Assembly (NCBI RefSeq): GCF_025791835.1 | Contig: NZ_JAOXLP010000002.1 | Span: 248,001-312,000 of the forward strand | Direction of reading: 5' to 3' | Source of the DNA: Roseomonas xinghualingensis | GTDB lineage: Bacteria; Pseudomonadota; Alphaproteobacteria; Acetobacterales; Acetobacteraceae | Length of the DNA: 64,000 nucleotides | Shown: one piece after another, positions 22,289 to 31,440 of the stretch | Layout: the number at the start of each line of letters is the position of its first letter | Position numbering within the stretch: position 1 is the stretch's first letter | The notes under the pieces: model-generated | Seen by the model: the letters and a program-made list of their open reading frames with translations, nothing else | What the model was told of the DNA's origin: nothing | Database searches by the model: none | Program-made: the position numbers and the translations under genes

Positions 22289-24982
22289 TCAGGCATCCGC
22301 CCGGAATGCGAGCGCCGCCAGTTTGGCGATGTCCGGTCCCACGCTCCGCACGCCTCCCACCGTGCCCCCGCCGAGCAGCGTGACAAGACCCGACAGCTCC
22401 ACTAACCGCGCCGAGGCGGCCCCCGCCGCCCGGCTGGCTCCCACGACGCCGCCGAAAAGCGCGGTGAGATCGATCGGGGTGGCGGCGCCGGCACTTCCCG
22501 TCGCGCGATAGGCACCCACGGCCGCCGCCAGTGCCTGTGCCGAAAGCGCCGGCTGGCTGGGCCGGACGCTACTGGAAAGCACGGGAGCGGAGGCGCTGTC
22601 GTAAACAGCGGCGTCGCGGATGACGCGATCGAAGCCGGATTCCGCGGCATTCTCCATCCGCAGCGCCGCCAGCGCATTGATCGAGCGCGTGCCGGTGGCA
22701 CGGGCCGTGATTTCCAGCGCCGGGCTGTCGGTGATGAGGCCGTTGGCGCCGGTGCTCCGCGCCACCACCAGCAGATCCTGCGCGCTGCCCTCCGGCCCGG
22801 CCTGGAAGAGCAGTGCCGCGAACTCAGCCCCGGTGAAATCCGTGCGTCCCGTCACATCTCCGCCGTTCAGGATCAGCCGTCCGCCAGCCGTGCCGGAAGG
22901 ATCGTCCCGCATCGCCACGCGATAGGTCATGCCTTCGTCGAAGCTGCCTCCCGCCGTGTCGAAAAGCGTGTTCATCGAGAACAGATCGCCCGCAGCCGCG
23001 GTGAAGTCACCCACGGCCGAAAGCGCCGGAGCCTTCTGCCCGGCCAGTGGCGCGTGGACCGCCGCATCCTGCGCGATGCCCGCATAGGCATCCTCCGGCG
23101 AGGCATTCCGCAGCGCGGGCAGCGCATTGACCGAGCGCTCCCCAGTCACCGAGGCCGTGATCTGCACCGCGCGGCTGGCGATGATACCCGTGCCATCGGG
23201 CTTCGAGCTGCGCGCCACCACCAGGATGTCCTGCGCGCTGCCCGTGGCGCCCGCCACGAATTGCAGCGCATTGAATTCCTCCGCCGTGAATCCGATGCGA
23301 TGGGTCACCTCCTCCCCGTTCAGCATCAGCCTCGTGCCCGAGGCCAGATCCTCGTCGCGCAGCGCCACGCGATATCCCGTCACCTCCACCGCCGCGCTAT
23401 AGGGCGAGGTGAACAGGTCCCGCAGCGCGTATTGGTCCCCGGCGGCGGCGGTGATGTTCCCCGCCGTGGAAAGCCCTGGTGCCACCTGCCCGGAAAGCGG
23501 CGCGTAGAGCATGGCCTCCGATGCCACCCGCATGAACCCGGCATCCGCCGCGCCTGGCTCCACCGCCGTTCGCAGCGCCTCCGCCATGTTGAGGGAGCGC
23601 GTGCCCGTCACCGCCGCGCGCAGTGCCGCCGGGGCACTGTCTGCTATGGCCGTCAGCCCGCCAGCCTCATCCGGCGTACCGGCGCGGGCGACCACCAGGA
23701 TGTCCTGCGCCCCGCCCTCAGGCCCCGCCACATATTGCAGCGAGAGGAACTCCATCGGCGAGAAGTCTGTGCGATGGCTGACATCCTCGCCATCCAGCAG
23801 CAGCCTGCCACCTGGGGCGCCGCCAGGATCGTCCCGCAGCGCCACGCGATAAAGCGCCACCTCCACCATGCCGCTGGTGGGAAAAAGATCGCGGATGGAA
23901 AGCGCATCCCCGGCCTTCACCGTCAGGTCACCGGCATCGGATATTGCGGGCGCCTTGCGCGCACCGGTTGCCGCGAAGATTGTCGCCTCCTGCGCGACCC
24001 GCAGGAACCCCGCATCCGCATCGCCAGGATCGACCACGCTCCGGAGCGCCGGCGCCGCATTGGCGGACCGCGCCCCGGTGACAGCCGCCGTGATCTGCGT
24101 TGCCGGGCTGTCCACGATATGGCGCCAGACGCCAGCCTCATCCTTCGTGCCGGCCCGCGCCACCACCAGCAGATCCGCCGCGCTGCCATCGGGCCCGGCC
24201 ATAAACTGCAGGTTGATGAATTCCTCCGGCGTGAAATCGATGCGGTGGGTGACGTCCTCCCCCTCCAGCATCAGCCGCGCGCCCGGCACGGAGGCATCGT
24301 CGCGCAGCGCCACGCGATACAGCGCTGTCTCCGCCCCGGCGCTGAACAGGTCGTGCAGCGCCAGGCTGTCGCCCGCCTTCAGCGTGATGTTGCCGACGGT
24401 TGAAAGGGAAGGGGCCTTCCGGTCGCCATAAGGCGTGAAGACCGAGGCCTCCTGCACGAGTTTCACGAAATCCGCATCCGCCTCCCCCTCCGGGGCGCCC
24501 ATCCGCAGCGCGACGGCGGCCTCGATGGAGCGGATGCCGGTGACATGCGCGGTGATCTGCACCGGATCGCTATCCGCGATGTTGCGCCAGACGCCCGCCT
24601 CATCCTTCGTGCCGGAGCGAGCCACCGCCACGATCTTCTGCGCGCTGCCATCGGCGCCGGCGATGAATTGCAGCTCGTTGTAGTCCATCGGATCGAAATC
24701 GACCCGGTCCGTCACATCCTCGCCGCGCAGCATCAGCCGCCCGCCACCTTCCCCGCGCAGTGCGATCCGCATCACCGCCGCATCCGGCGAGCCGAACAAC
24801 TCCCGCACCGAATAGCTGTCGCCCGCGCGGGCGGTGAAGGAACCGGAGGGCAGGGGCACGCGGATATCCACGATATCCGTCACCGTGGAACCACCCGCGC
24901 CGCTGGAAGGGGCGGCGGGCGCATAGCCGCTGGGGTAGTTCGTATAGAAGGCGGCGTTCGCGCCGCTGATGGCGCCGGACAC
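22289..24982 (-). CDS. five-repeat protein of about 153-residue beta-type units, unknown function
   Basis: 897 residues built from five tandem repeats. The conserved AGDxxxxxxLF element starts at residues 53, 203, 357, 514 and 664. Each unit then has YRVALRDD or a variant, a GGRLMLNGEDVTHR-DF element, FxxLQFxAGPxGSAQDILVVAR, and ends with an ITAxVTGxRSxNAxxALR linker. The scheme (GDS-LF, Y-x-D, G-x-LNG, AGxxGxDxLxVxA) resembles cadherin-like repeats of very large alphaproteobacterial surface proteins, without the Ca-site DADGD. There is no signal peptide; the last 90 residues are Ala/Gly-rich and may hold a type I secretion signal. I do not recognise a named family. Confidence 0.8.
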   Translation of the reverse strand: MSGAISGANAAFYTNYPSGYAPAAPSSGAGGSTVTDIVDIRVPLPSGSFTARAGDSYSVRELFGSPDAAVMRIALRGEGGGRLMLRGEDVTDRVDFDPMDYNELQFIAGADGSAQKIVAVARSGTKDEAGVWRNIADSDPVQITAHVTGIRSIEAAVALRMGAPEGEADADFVKLVQEASVFTPYGDRKAPSLSTVGNITLKAGDSLALHDLFSAGAETALYRVALRDDASVPGARLMLEGEDVTHRIDFTPEEFINLQFMAGPDGSAADLLVVARAGTKDEAGVWRHIVDSPATQITAAVTGARSANAAPALRSVVDPGDADAGFLRVAQEATIFAATGARKAPAISDAGDLTVKAGDALSIRDLFPTSGMVEVALYRVALRDDPGGAPGGRLLLDGEDVSHRTDFSPMEFLSLQYVAGPEGGAQDILVVARAGTPDEAGGLTAIADSAPAALRAAVTGTRSLNMAEALRTAVEPGAADAGFMRVASEAMLYAPLSGQVAPGLSTAGNITAAAGDQYALRDLFTSPYSAAVEVTGYRVALRDEDLASGTRLMLNGEEVTHRIGFTAEEFNALQFVAGATGSAQDILVVARSSKPDGTGIIASRAVQITASVTGERSVNALPALRNASPEDAYAGIAQDAAVHAPLAGQKAPALSAVGDFTAAAGDLFSMNTLFDTAGGSFDEGMTYRVAMRDDPSGTAGGRLILNGGDVTGRTDFTGAEFAALLFQAGPEGSAQDLLVVARSTGANGLITDSPALEITARATGTRSINALAALRMENAAESGFDRVIRDAAVYDSASAPVLSSSVRPSQPALSAQALAAAVGAYRATGSAGAATPIDLTALFGGVVGASRAAGAASARLVELSGLVTLLGGGTVGGVRSVGPDIAKLAALAFRADA

Positions 24983-25039
24983 GGGGGAACCTCCGCGAAA
25001 CCCCGCGAGGCTAGCCCCCAGCCCCTAACGCCGCATGAA

Positions 25040-25759
25040 TCACCCCACGCGCAGCAGGGTCGGCCCGTGGCGCCGCAGCCAGTCCTGCGCCGCGTCCCGA
25101 TGCGGCGTCAGCCGCTCCACATGGGCCCAGAAGCGGGAGGAATGGTTCAGTTCCCGCAGGTGTCCGACCTCATGCGCCACCACATAGTCGAGCACCCAGT
25201 CCGGGGCCATCACCAGCCGCCAGGAGAAGGCCAGCGTGCCATCCGGCGCGCAGCTTCCCCAGCGGGACCGGGTGTCCTTCAGCGTGATGCGCCGGACCTT
25301 CACCCCCAGCGTCGCGGCATGGCCGGCTGCCAGCACCGAAATGCGCCGCTTCGCCTCCGCCTTCAGGAAGTCGGCCACACGGCGGGCCAGGAACTCCTTG
25401 TCCCCCGCCACCACGATCTCCCCATTCCACAGGATGGCGGGGCCGCGCGTATGGGGATCATGCCGGATGACATGCGGCACCCCGCCCAGCGGCACGCGCT
25501 GGCCCTCGGCCAGCGGCACGGCGGGGGCAAGGCTGCCCAGCCTTTCCTTCACCCAGGCCGCATGGGTGTTCAGCAGGGCCATCCCTGCCTTGCGGCCGGA
25601 ACGGGGCGGCAAGGTCACCACAACCTCCCCTGCGCGCGGATCGATCCGGAGCGAAACCCGCCGTGCCCGGGTAGAGCGGTTCCAGCGCACCGGAGTCGGC
25701 GTCGGCAGCGCCAGCGGATGGGCGCGGAGGGGGACGCTCTCGATCTCGTTATGTTCCAT
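25040..25759 (-). CDS. YgjP-like M48/DUF45 metallopeptidase
   Basis: 239 residues. The zinc site is the HEVGHLRELNHSSRFW motif near residue 195 (HExxH-type with a third His ligand), preceded by the family signature RSRWGSCAPDGTLAFSWRLVMAP. The N-terminal third carries the RARRVSLRID strand typical of DUF45/YgjP proteins. These are cytoplasmic SprT-like proteases of unclear substrate. The gene is monocistronic and reads away from the neighbouring cupin operon terminator. Confidence 0.9.
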   Translation of the reverse strand: MEHNEIESVPLRAHPLALPTPTPVRWNRSTRARRVSLRIDPRAGEVVVTLPPRSGRKAGMALLNTHAAWVKERLGSLAPAVPLAEGQRVPLGGVPHVIRHDPHTRGPAILWNGEIVVAGDKEFLARRVADFLKAEAKRRISVLAAGHAATLGVKVRRITLKDTRSRWGSCAPDGTLAFSWRLVMAPDWVLDYVVAHEVGHLRELNHSSRFWAHVERLTPHRDAAQDWLRRHGPTLLRVG

Positions 25760-25842
25760 GAAGCCGAGAATGGACCCTGGGGGGGCTCCGGTTCAACGGC
25801 TTGACACGAAGATGGAAGGTCTTGTGGTGGGGGCAATTAAAA

Positions 25843-25872
25843 AGCCGGCCAGGATCAATATCTTGGCCGGCT
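25843..25872 (-). terminator. Rho-independent terminator of the ycgN-DHDPS-cupin operon
   Basis: Nine-base arms AGCCGGCCA and TGGCCGGCT, and on the minus strand the stem runs straight into TTTTTAATT. It lies 25 nt downstream of the cupin stop. This is the clearest intrinsic terminator in the window. Confidence 0.85.
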
Positions 25873-25896
25873 ATCTTCAAGGAATGTAGAGCCTGC

Positions 25897-26211
25897 TCAG
25901 CCCGGACGCGCCTTGAACTCGATCTCCACGAAGGAGAAGGGCACCGTTCCGGCATTGATGACGTTGTGCTCGATCCCGGGAGCGCGGGTGTAGGAGATGC
26001 CCGCCTTGATCTGGGCCTCCCGCGTCGTGCCGCCCGGTTCCTCCAGCAGCATGGTCCCATCCGTCACCGGCACCACGAGATAGCCCCAGCCATGGCGGTG
26101 CCAGCCTGTTTCGGAGCCCGGCGGGAAGTCCCAGCGGGTGACGCGGGCGATCTCGTCATCCGCCTGGACGGTGGCGACGGCGGGGATGCGGCAACGCAGA
26201 GGCTCGGACAT
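25897..26211 (-). CDS. small cupin-domain protein
   Basis: 104 residues forming a single cupin barrel. Motif 1 is GSETGWHRHGWGYLVVPV with two His ligands; motif 2 is GISYTRAPGIEHNVINAG with a third. It may be a metal-dependent enzyme or a small-molecule binding protein; sequence alone does not separate these. An AAGGGAG site precedes the ATG. It is the last gene of the ycgN, DHDPS-family, cupin operon and is followed by a strong terminator. Confidence 0.8.
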   Translation of the reverse strand: MSEPLRCRIPAVATVQADDEIARVTRWDFPPGSETGWHRHGWGYLVVPVTDGTMLLEEPGGTTREAQIKAGISYTRAPGIEHNVINAGTVPFSFVEIEFKARPG

Positions 26212-26223
26212 GGAACTCCCTTG

Positions 26224-26247
26224 GCGACTCAGTCAGCGACTCAGACA
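26224..26247. repeat. imperfect 12-nt tandem repeat across the DHDPS stop codon
   Basis: GCGACTCAGTCA and GCGACTCAGACA lie side by side. On the minus strand the duplication places two TGA stops in the same frame, 12 nt apart, at the end of the DHDPS-family gene. Confidence 0.75.
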
Positions 26248-27188
26248 GAAGCAACAAGGAGACCATGCTCGGCTAGGCCGGGAAGGGGAAGGGCGCCCGT
26301 CGCCTGCCAAGCGGCCCAGACGCCATCCGCCTCGGCCGGCGAAAGGCGGGTATGGGGCGGGCGGATATGGCGCCAGGCCTCGTCCCCCGTGCTGCGCGCC
26401 AGGATCTCCCGCAGGCCGGGGATCAGCGGCACGGTGCCCGCGGCGGCGCGGCAGGCATTCATCATGGCCTGGGCCGCATCCGCCTCCGGCCCCGTCCGCC
26501 TGGAATAGACCACCTGGGCGAAGCGGCTGGTCAGGTTGGTGGCCGCCGTGATGCAGCCCGCCGCCCCCAGACCCAGCATCCGCTGGAACAGGCTGTCGCC
26601 GCCCGGATAGACCTCGAATCCGCGTGAGGCGAAGGCAGAGAGATAGGCCTCGGCCTGGGCCGCATCACCCGTGCTGTCCTTGATCCCTCGCACCACGCCG
26701 GGGAAGGCTTCCAGCAGCCGCCCGATCAGCTCCACCGTCAGCGGCACCGCCGACTGGGCCGGGAAATGGTAGAGATAGAGCGCCAGCCCGCCGCCGATCC
26801 GCTCGATCACCTCGGAGAAATAGGCGTAGAGCCCCTCCTCGCCGGGGTTCTTGTAGTAGAAGGGCGGCAGCACCAGCACGCCCGGGCAGCCCAGGTCGCG
26901 GGCATGGCGGGACAGCTCAACCGTATCGGTCAGGCTGGTGCAGCCCGTGCCGGGCATGAGCCGCGTCACCGGCAACCCGTTCTCCACCAGCTTCTCCAAG
27001 ATCTCCCGGCGCTCGCGCAGGCCGAAGGAATTGGCCTCGCCCGTGGTACCGAGCACGCCCAGCCCATCGCAGCCATGGGCCAGCAGCCATTTCGCATAGG
27101 CGGCGGTGCGGCGGTGGTCCGGCGAGAGATCCGCATGCATTGCCGTGATCAGGGCGGCATTCACGCCGCCATAAAGCGCTTCCGTCAT
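26241..27188 (-). CDS. dihydrodipicolinate synthase/N-acetylneuraminate lyase family protein
   Basis: 315 residues with the DapA-type TIM barrel. GTTGEANSF is the substrate carboxylate motif, YLYHFP carries the catalytic Tyr, and GIKDSTGD carries the Schiff-base Lys. Later comes [26 protein letters not shown]. It is an aldolase acting on pyruvate or a related keto acid. Its clustering with a cupin and ycgN, rather than lysine genes, argues against DapA proper. Its GTG/ATG region overlaps the YcgN stop by 4 nt, indicating coupling. Confidence 0.87.
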   Translation of the reverse strand: MTEALYGGVNAALITAMHADLSPDHRRTAAYAKWLLAHGCDGLGVLGTTGEANSFGLRERREILEKLVENGLPVTRLMPGTGCTSLTDTVELSRHARDLGCPGVLVLPPFYYKNPGEEGLYAYFSEVIERIGGGLALYLYHFPAQSAVPLTVELIGRLLEAFPGVVRGIKDSTGDAAQAEAYLSAFASRGFEVYPGGDSLFQRMLGLGAAGCITAATNLTSRFAQVVYSRRTGPEADAAQAMMNACRAAAGTVPLIPGLREILARSTGDEAWRHIRPPHTRLSPAEADGVWAAWQATGALPLPGLAEHGLLVASV

Positions 27189-27694
27189 CCCGCCTTCCTC
27201 CCTCGTGGCCCGGCGGCAGCCCCGGGCGCACGCGGCGCGCGGCGGCTGGGCCAGCGACCCGGCCAGGTCACCACATGATCCTCCAGCGCTCCAGCCTCGC
27301 GCTCGGACACAGCCTTACCGCGCACGGAAATCCCGGCGCGATGGACGCTCTCGGGATCGCCGGTCACCAGCGGATGCCAGTCCGGCAGGTCCTGCCCGCG
27401 GGCGAGGAGGTGGTAGGCGCAGGTCGGCGGCAGCCAGTCCAGCGCCGCCAGCATCTTCGGCTTCAACTGCACGCAATCCGGCACATGGGCGCGGCGATTG
27501 GCATAGTCGCGGCAGCCGCAGCCCTGGGTGTCCAGCAGGCGGCAGGCCACGTTGGTGAAGTGGATCTCCTCCGTATCCTCGTCCCGGATCTTGTGCAGGC
27601 AGCAACGGCCGCAGCCGTCGCACAGGGACTCCCACTCGGCCTTGGTCATCGCCGAGAGGGACTTACGCTTCCAGAAGGGGAGGGGGTCTGACAC
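27185..27694 (-). CDS. YcgN-family cysteine cluster protein (UPF0260)
   Basis: 169 residues. The Cys-rich core is [13 protein letters not shown], then [19 protein letters not shown] and VPDCVQLKP, followed by the conserved [14 protein letters not shown]. The arrangement suggests a metal or iron-sulfur site. The C-terminal 25 residues are a basic Pro/Arg/Ala tail not needed for the family. It is the first gene of a three-gene operon and is divergent from mmcB. Molecular role unknown. Confidence 0.9.
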   Translation of the reverse strand: MSDPLPFWKRKSLSAMTKAEWESLCDGCGRCCLHKIRDEDTEEIHFTNVACRLLDTQGCGCRDYANRRAHVPDCVQLKPKMLAALDWLPPTCAYHLLARGQDLPDWHPLVTGDPESVHRAGISVRGKAVSEREAGALEDHVVTWPGRWPSRRAPRAPGAAAGPRGRKAG

Positions 27695-27767
27695 GGCGCC
27701 CTCCTACACCCTTGGCGGAGCGCAAAGGAAGCTTGACCTGCTCCCCGACTCGGCGTGAATCCGGCCG

Positions 27768-28241
27768 ATGCCGCTGGACCTGACCATCCCCGAGCGCACC
27801 GCCACCACCTGCCGCGCCGCCATGCGCTTCTGCGCCCGCAACCGCTGGGCACCGCTGGCGGAAATGCCCATCCCCTGCGGCCGCCGCCTGGACATCATGG
27901 CGCTGACCCCCGAGGGCCACCTCATCGCCATCGAGGTGAAGTCGGGCCCGCGCGACTATCTTTCCGACAACAAGTGGCACGAATACCGGGACTGGTGCGA
28001 CCGGCTCTATTTCGCCGTGGATTGCGACTTCCCGCAGGAACTCATCCCCGGGGATGTTGGCCTGATCGTCAGCGACGGCTTCGACGCCGTGATGATCCGC
28101 GATACGGAGCACAAGCCGCTCGCCGGCGCCAGGCGGAAATCCCTGATGCACCGCTACGCCGTGCTGGCGGCCGGGCGGCTGGCGGCCCTGTCCGATCCGG
28201 TCGGCGCGCAGGAGATGCGGGCCGCCCTGCTTTGCGAATAG
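27768..28241 (+). CDS. mmcB: MmcB-family DNA repair protein (putative endonuclease fold)
   Basis: 157 residues matching MmcB along its whole length: opening TCRAAMRFC, then PIPCGRRLDIMALTPEGHLIAIEVKSG and DYLSDNKWHEYRDWCDRLYFAVD. The D-x-(9-13)-E-V-K pattern (RRLDIMAL, IAIEVKSG) is that of PD-(D/E)XK nucleases. In Caulobacter the protein belongs to the SOS-type mitomycin C resistance set. It is transcribed alone here. I did not find a convincing LexA box in the 70 nt upstream. Confidence 0.88.
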   Translation: MPLDLTIPERTATTCRAAMRFCARNRWAPLAEMPIPCGRRLDIMALTPEGHLIAIEVKSGPRDYLSDNKWHEYRDWCDRLYFAVDCDFPQELIPGDVGLIVSDGFDAVMIRDTEHKPLAGARRKSLMHRYAVLAAGRLAALSDPVGAQEMRAALLCE

Positions 28242-28350
28242 GGTGGACGATCAGGATTTAACTGTTCCGGAGTACGGAACCACTACCCGGCCGCCCCGTT
28301 TCCCTCCGGCGCCCCACCCCCCCGGGACGCCTTCTGGGAGACACGCTATC

Positions 28351-28908
28351 ATGCAACGTCGTTCGCTTTCGCTCGCCCTGGCAGGAGCCAGCCTCGTCCC
28401 CGTCGCCGCCATGGCCCAGGGTACCGGCAGCCGTGCCCAGGGTTCGGGCGCGACGCCGCAGGCCAATACCCCGCCCGCCAACCTCGCCAATATGCCGCCC
28501 GATCGCCTGGCGGCGATGACGCATGAAGCGGGGAGCTTCGCCCTGGCCACCGCCAAGATCGGGGCGCAGAAGGCGTCCAAGCCCGAAGTGAAGCGCTTCG
28601 CCAATTTCGAGGTGCAGGAGCAGGAGGGTGTCGCCCAGGCCATGAAGATGGCCGGGCATAACTTCCCCGACTATCGCCCCACCGGTGAGAAGGCGCAGGT
28701 CATCCAGCGCCTGCAATCCGCCAGCGGCGCGGATTTCGACAAGATTTTCCTCGAGGTGCAGGAGCAGGGCCATCAGGAGCTGCTGAACCTGACCACCGCC
28801 ATGATGCAGAGCCGCGCTCCGGTCGCGGACCGGATCACGGCGACTCTGTCGAATGGCCAGATTAAGGAGCACCTGGTCCTGCTGAACGTCATGCAGGGCC
28901 GCGCCTGA
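28351..28908 (+). CDS. DUF4142 exported protein
   Basis: 185 residues from the ATG at 28351 behind a GGGAG site. A Sec-type signal peptide (MQRRSLSLALAGASLVPVAAMA, cleavage before QGTG) is followed by a Gly/Pro-rich linker. The DUF4142 helical bundle then shows FALATAKIGAQKASKPEVKRFA and DFDKIFLEVQEQGHQELL. The fold is ferritin-like in shape, but the role is unknown; members are periplasmic and often stress-associated. It is convergent with hldE, with a strong hairpin between them. Confidence 0.85.
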   Translation: MQRRSLSLALAGASLVPVAAMAQGTGSRAQGSGATPQANTPPANLANMPPDRLAAMTHEAGSFALATAKIGAQKASKPEVKRFANFEVQEQEGVAQAMKMAGHNFPDYRPTGEKAQVIQRLQSASGADFDKIFLEVQEQGHQELLNLTTAMMQSRAPVADRITATLSNGQIKEHLVLLNVMQGRA

Positions 28909-28915
28909 GCAGGGC

Positions 28916-28948
28916 GGGGGATGGGCGGCCGCATGGCCGCCTTCCCCC
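28916..28948. terminator. strong hairpin between DUF4142 and hldE
   Basis: Inner arms GGCGGCC/GGCCGCC with a 4-nt loop, extended by G-runs (28916-28920) pairing with C-runs (28944-28948). It sits between two convergent gene ends and probably serves both. Confidence 0.55.
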
Positions 28949-28956
28949 GCGGGGTA

Positions 28957-30408
28957 TCAGCCCCGGATGCGCGCCACGGTGGCGGTGGTGGAATTGCCCG
29001 GCAGCAGCTCGGCCAGGCGCACCACCCCACCCCATTCCTGCACCATGGAGCCGCCGACCACCTGGTCCACGCTGTAGTCTGCGCCCTTCACCAGCACATC
29101 AGGCCGCAGCGCCTCGATCAGCGCCTCGGGCGTGTCCTCCTCGAACAGCGTCACGAGATCGACAGTGGCCAGGGATGCCAGCACCGCCGCCCGCGCCGCC
29201 TCGGACTGCACCGGGCGAGTCGGGCCCTTCAGGCGCCGCACGCTTTCATCCGCGTTCAGCCCCACCACCAGCCGGTCGCACCAGCTGCGCGCCTGCTCCA
29301 GCAGATGCACATGGCCGGGATGCAGCAGGTCGAAGCAGCCATTGGTGAAGCCCACGCGATAGCCACGCTGCCGCCAGCGCTCGGCCTGCTCCACCGCTTT
29401 CATGCGGGAAACCACCTTGCGCAGCGCCCCGCGCTCGGCGCTCAGCGCCTCCAGCAGGTCGGTGTCGCGCGCCACTGCCGTGCCGACCTTTCCAACGGCC
29501 AGCCCGGCCGCGATGTTGGAAAGCCGCGCCGCGATCGGCAGGGGCAGGCCCACCGCCATGCCGGCCGCCACCACCGCCACCACCGTATCGCCGGCGCCCG
29601 AGACATCAGCCACTTCCGGCGCCTCGGCCGGGAAGTGATGGACGGCGTCCTCCTCCACCAGCGACATGCCGTCCTCGCTGCGCGTCACCAGCACGGCGCC
29701 GAAGCCATGGCGCTCGCGCAGCGCACGGGCGGCGGCGACCAGCGCCGGCTCGCTGTCGATGCTCATTCCCGTCGCCTGGCGCAGCTCCGCCCGGTTGGGG
29801 GTGATCAGGTCCGCCCCGGCATAGCAGGAATAGTCGTCGCCCTTCGGATCGACGATCACCTTGCGCCCGGCGGCACGGGCAGCGGCGATCAGCCGCTCCG
29901 GCACGTCCCCGGCCAGCACGCCCTTGCGGTAGTCGGACAGGACCATGACCTTGGTGGCCGCCACCGTGTCCTGCGCGATCCGCACCATCCGGTCCGACAG
30001 GCGGGGATGGATGGCCCGCGCCACCTCGTGATCCGCGCGCAGCATCTGCTGGCCGGCGGCGATGAAGCGGGTCTTGGTGGTGGTGGCGCGGCCGCCTTGC
30101 ACCAGCAGCCAGGGCTCCACGCCCGGCTGGCCGCCGATCAGCCCGGTCAGGTCGGAACCCGCCTGGTCGTCGCCCACCACGGAAAGGAAGGCCACGGCGG
30201 CGCCCAGGGCCGTGAGGTTCCGCACCACGTTCCCGGCTCCGCCGGGCATGGCCACCTCGCGGTCCACGCTCAGCACGGGCACCGGCGCCTCGGGCGAGAT
30301 GCGGCTCACATGGCCATAAACATAGCGGTCCAGCATCGCATCTCCGACCACAAGGACGGATGCGCGCTTGAGCGCCCGGACGGCCTCCGAAAGGTCGGCG
30401 GTCGTCAT
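28957..30408 (-). CDS. hldE: bifunctional heptose-7-phosphate kinase / heptose-1-phosphate adenylyltransferase
   Basis: 483 residues from the ATG at 30408; an ATG at 30444 would add 12. The N-terminal ribokinase-type kinase has VVGDAMLDRYVYG, MPGGAGNVVRNL and the catalytic VSGAGDTVVAV. The C-terminal nucleotidyltransferase has FTNGCFDLLHPGHVHLLEQA and VKGADY. It makes ADP-D-glycero-beta-D-manno-heptose precursors for the LPS inner core. It stands alone without other LPS genes in the window. Its length equals that of the Escherichia coli fusion. Confidence 0.95.
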   Translation of the reverse strand: MTTADLSEAVRALKRASVLVVGDAMLDRYVYGHVSRISPEAPVPVLSVDREVAMPGGAGNVVRNLTALGAAVAFLSVVGDDQAGSDLTGLIGGQPGVEPWLLVQGGRATTTKTRFIAAGQQMLRADHEVARAIHPRLSDRMVRIAQDTVAATKVMVLSDYRKGVLAGDVPERLIAAARAAGRKVIVDPKGDDYSCYAGADLITPNRAELRQATGMSIDSEPALVAAARALRERHGFGAVLVTRSEDGMSLVEEDAVHHFPAEAPEVADVSGAGDTVVAVVAAGMAVGLPLPIAARLSNIAAGLAVGKVGTAVARDTDLLEALSAERGALRKVVSRMKAVEQAERWRQRGYRVGFTNGCFDLLHPGHVHLLEQARSWCDRLVVGLNADESVRRLKGPTRPVQSEAARAAVLASLATVDLVTLFEEDTPEALIEALRPDVLVKGADYSVDQVVGGSMVQEWGGVVRLAELLPGNSTTATVARIRG

Positions 30409-30540
30409 GGACGGGATCGGGGTATCGGGCGCTGGGCCGGTCATCGCCTGGGGCGTAGCCCGCCGCTGGGGCAAGTGGCAACCGGGCGTTGCGTGAGGTG
30501 ACGCCGCGTTAACCTGGCGAGGCGCAGATTCCGGGCCGCG

Positions 30541-31440
30541 ATGCACCCCGTCACCCTCCCGGCCCAGCATGGGCCAGCCCTTGCGGCGCTGCTCTTCCGG
30601 CCCGGTCCCCACCTGCCGCCGGAGGCGCACCGCGTGGCCCACGCCCTGCTACAGGATGCCGCCCGCAATCGCGGGGGGCGGGTCTCCTCGGCCGCGGATG
30701 GCACCTGGCGGCTAGAGGCCACGCCCCCCGCGCTGGAACACGCCCGCCGCGCGCTTGCGGCCGTCTTGAACGGGCGGGACGCGGTGCTGGTGACAGAAGC
30801 GGTGGCGGCACCTCCCGTCCCTGAACGCCCCGGCACGGGGCCGGAGGCCATCCTCGCAGCCAAGCCCCTCCACAGCCTGCTGGAACGCCGCCCGATCCTG
30901 GGCTTCGGCTCCGGCGGCATCCCCCGGCCTGCGGGCCTGCGCCTCCTGCCATCCGCCCCCGCCATCGCGGCCGCGCTCGGCACCGCCTGGGAGGGTTCCC
31001 CGTGGCAGGCGCATGGCTGGGAGGTGGTGGCGCGCCGCGCCCTGGCCTCTCCCCACCCTGCCGAGACCCCGTTGCATCTGGACCTGCCGCCTGAGGCCCT
31101 GCCTTTGGTCAAGGGAGCGGCCCTGCTCCCAGTCCTGCCACCCCGTATCCTGGCCCGCCCGCCCATCAGGCCCTTCGCCGTGGCCGGCCTCACCGCCGCG
31201 CATCTGGCGATACTCGATCCAGCCCATCTGCCCGGCACCGCCATCCATCTGAACCATGACCCCGCCCTCGAAGCCCTGCCGCCCGCCTTCTGGCGCGCCC
31301 TGAAGCCGGCGCGCGTGGTGCTGGAGGGCGTGGCCGATGCGGCCGGGCTGGAATGGGGACTCTCGCGCGGCATCGCGCGCTTCACCGGCCCGCAGGCGGA
31401 TCGTCTTCTCGATGTCCTGCGCCGGAACGGCGGGACATGA
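30541..31440 (+). CDS. uncharacterised protein, possible degenerate EAL-like C-terminus
   Basis: 299 residues, Ala/Pro/Leu-rich, no signal peptide or membrane helix. The end of the protein (ARVVLEGVADAAGLEWGLSRGIARFTG) has the shape of the last strand and helix of EAL domains, where a residue such as ADAxAAxxWGxxxGIxxFQG is usual. The following coupled gene has the same ending (AAAIAWGWENGITHFQG). None of the metal or catalytic residues of an active EAL phosphodiesterase can be seen. The ATG of the next gene overlaps its stop. The call is inference; no named family recognised. Confidence 0.6.
   Translation: MHPVTLPAQHGPALAALLFRPGPHLPPEAHRVAHALLQDAARNRGGRVSSAADGTWRLEATPPALEHARRALAAVLNGRDAVLVTEAVAAPPVPERPGTGPEAILAAKPLHSLLERRPILGFGSGGIPRPAGLRLLPSAPAIAAALGTAWEGSPWQAHGWEVVARRALASPHPAETPLHLDLPPEALPLVKGAALLPVLPPRILARPPIRPFAVAGLTAAHLAILDPAHLPGTAIHLNHDPALEALPPAFWRALKPARVVLEGVADAAGLEWGLSRGIARFTGPQADRLLDVLRRNGGT

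Noticed and set aside
22620-24683. Several plus-strand frames with repeated Ser/Ala/Pro patterns
   Set aside because: They mirror the five repeats of the minus-strand protein and are not genes.
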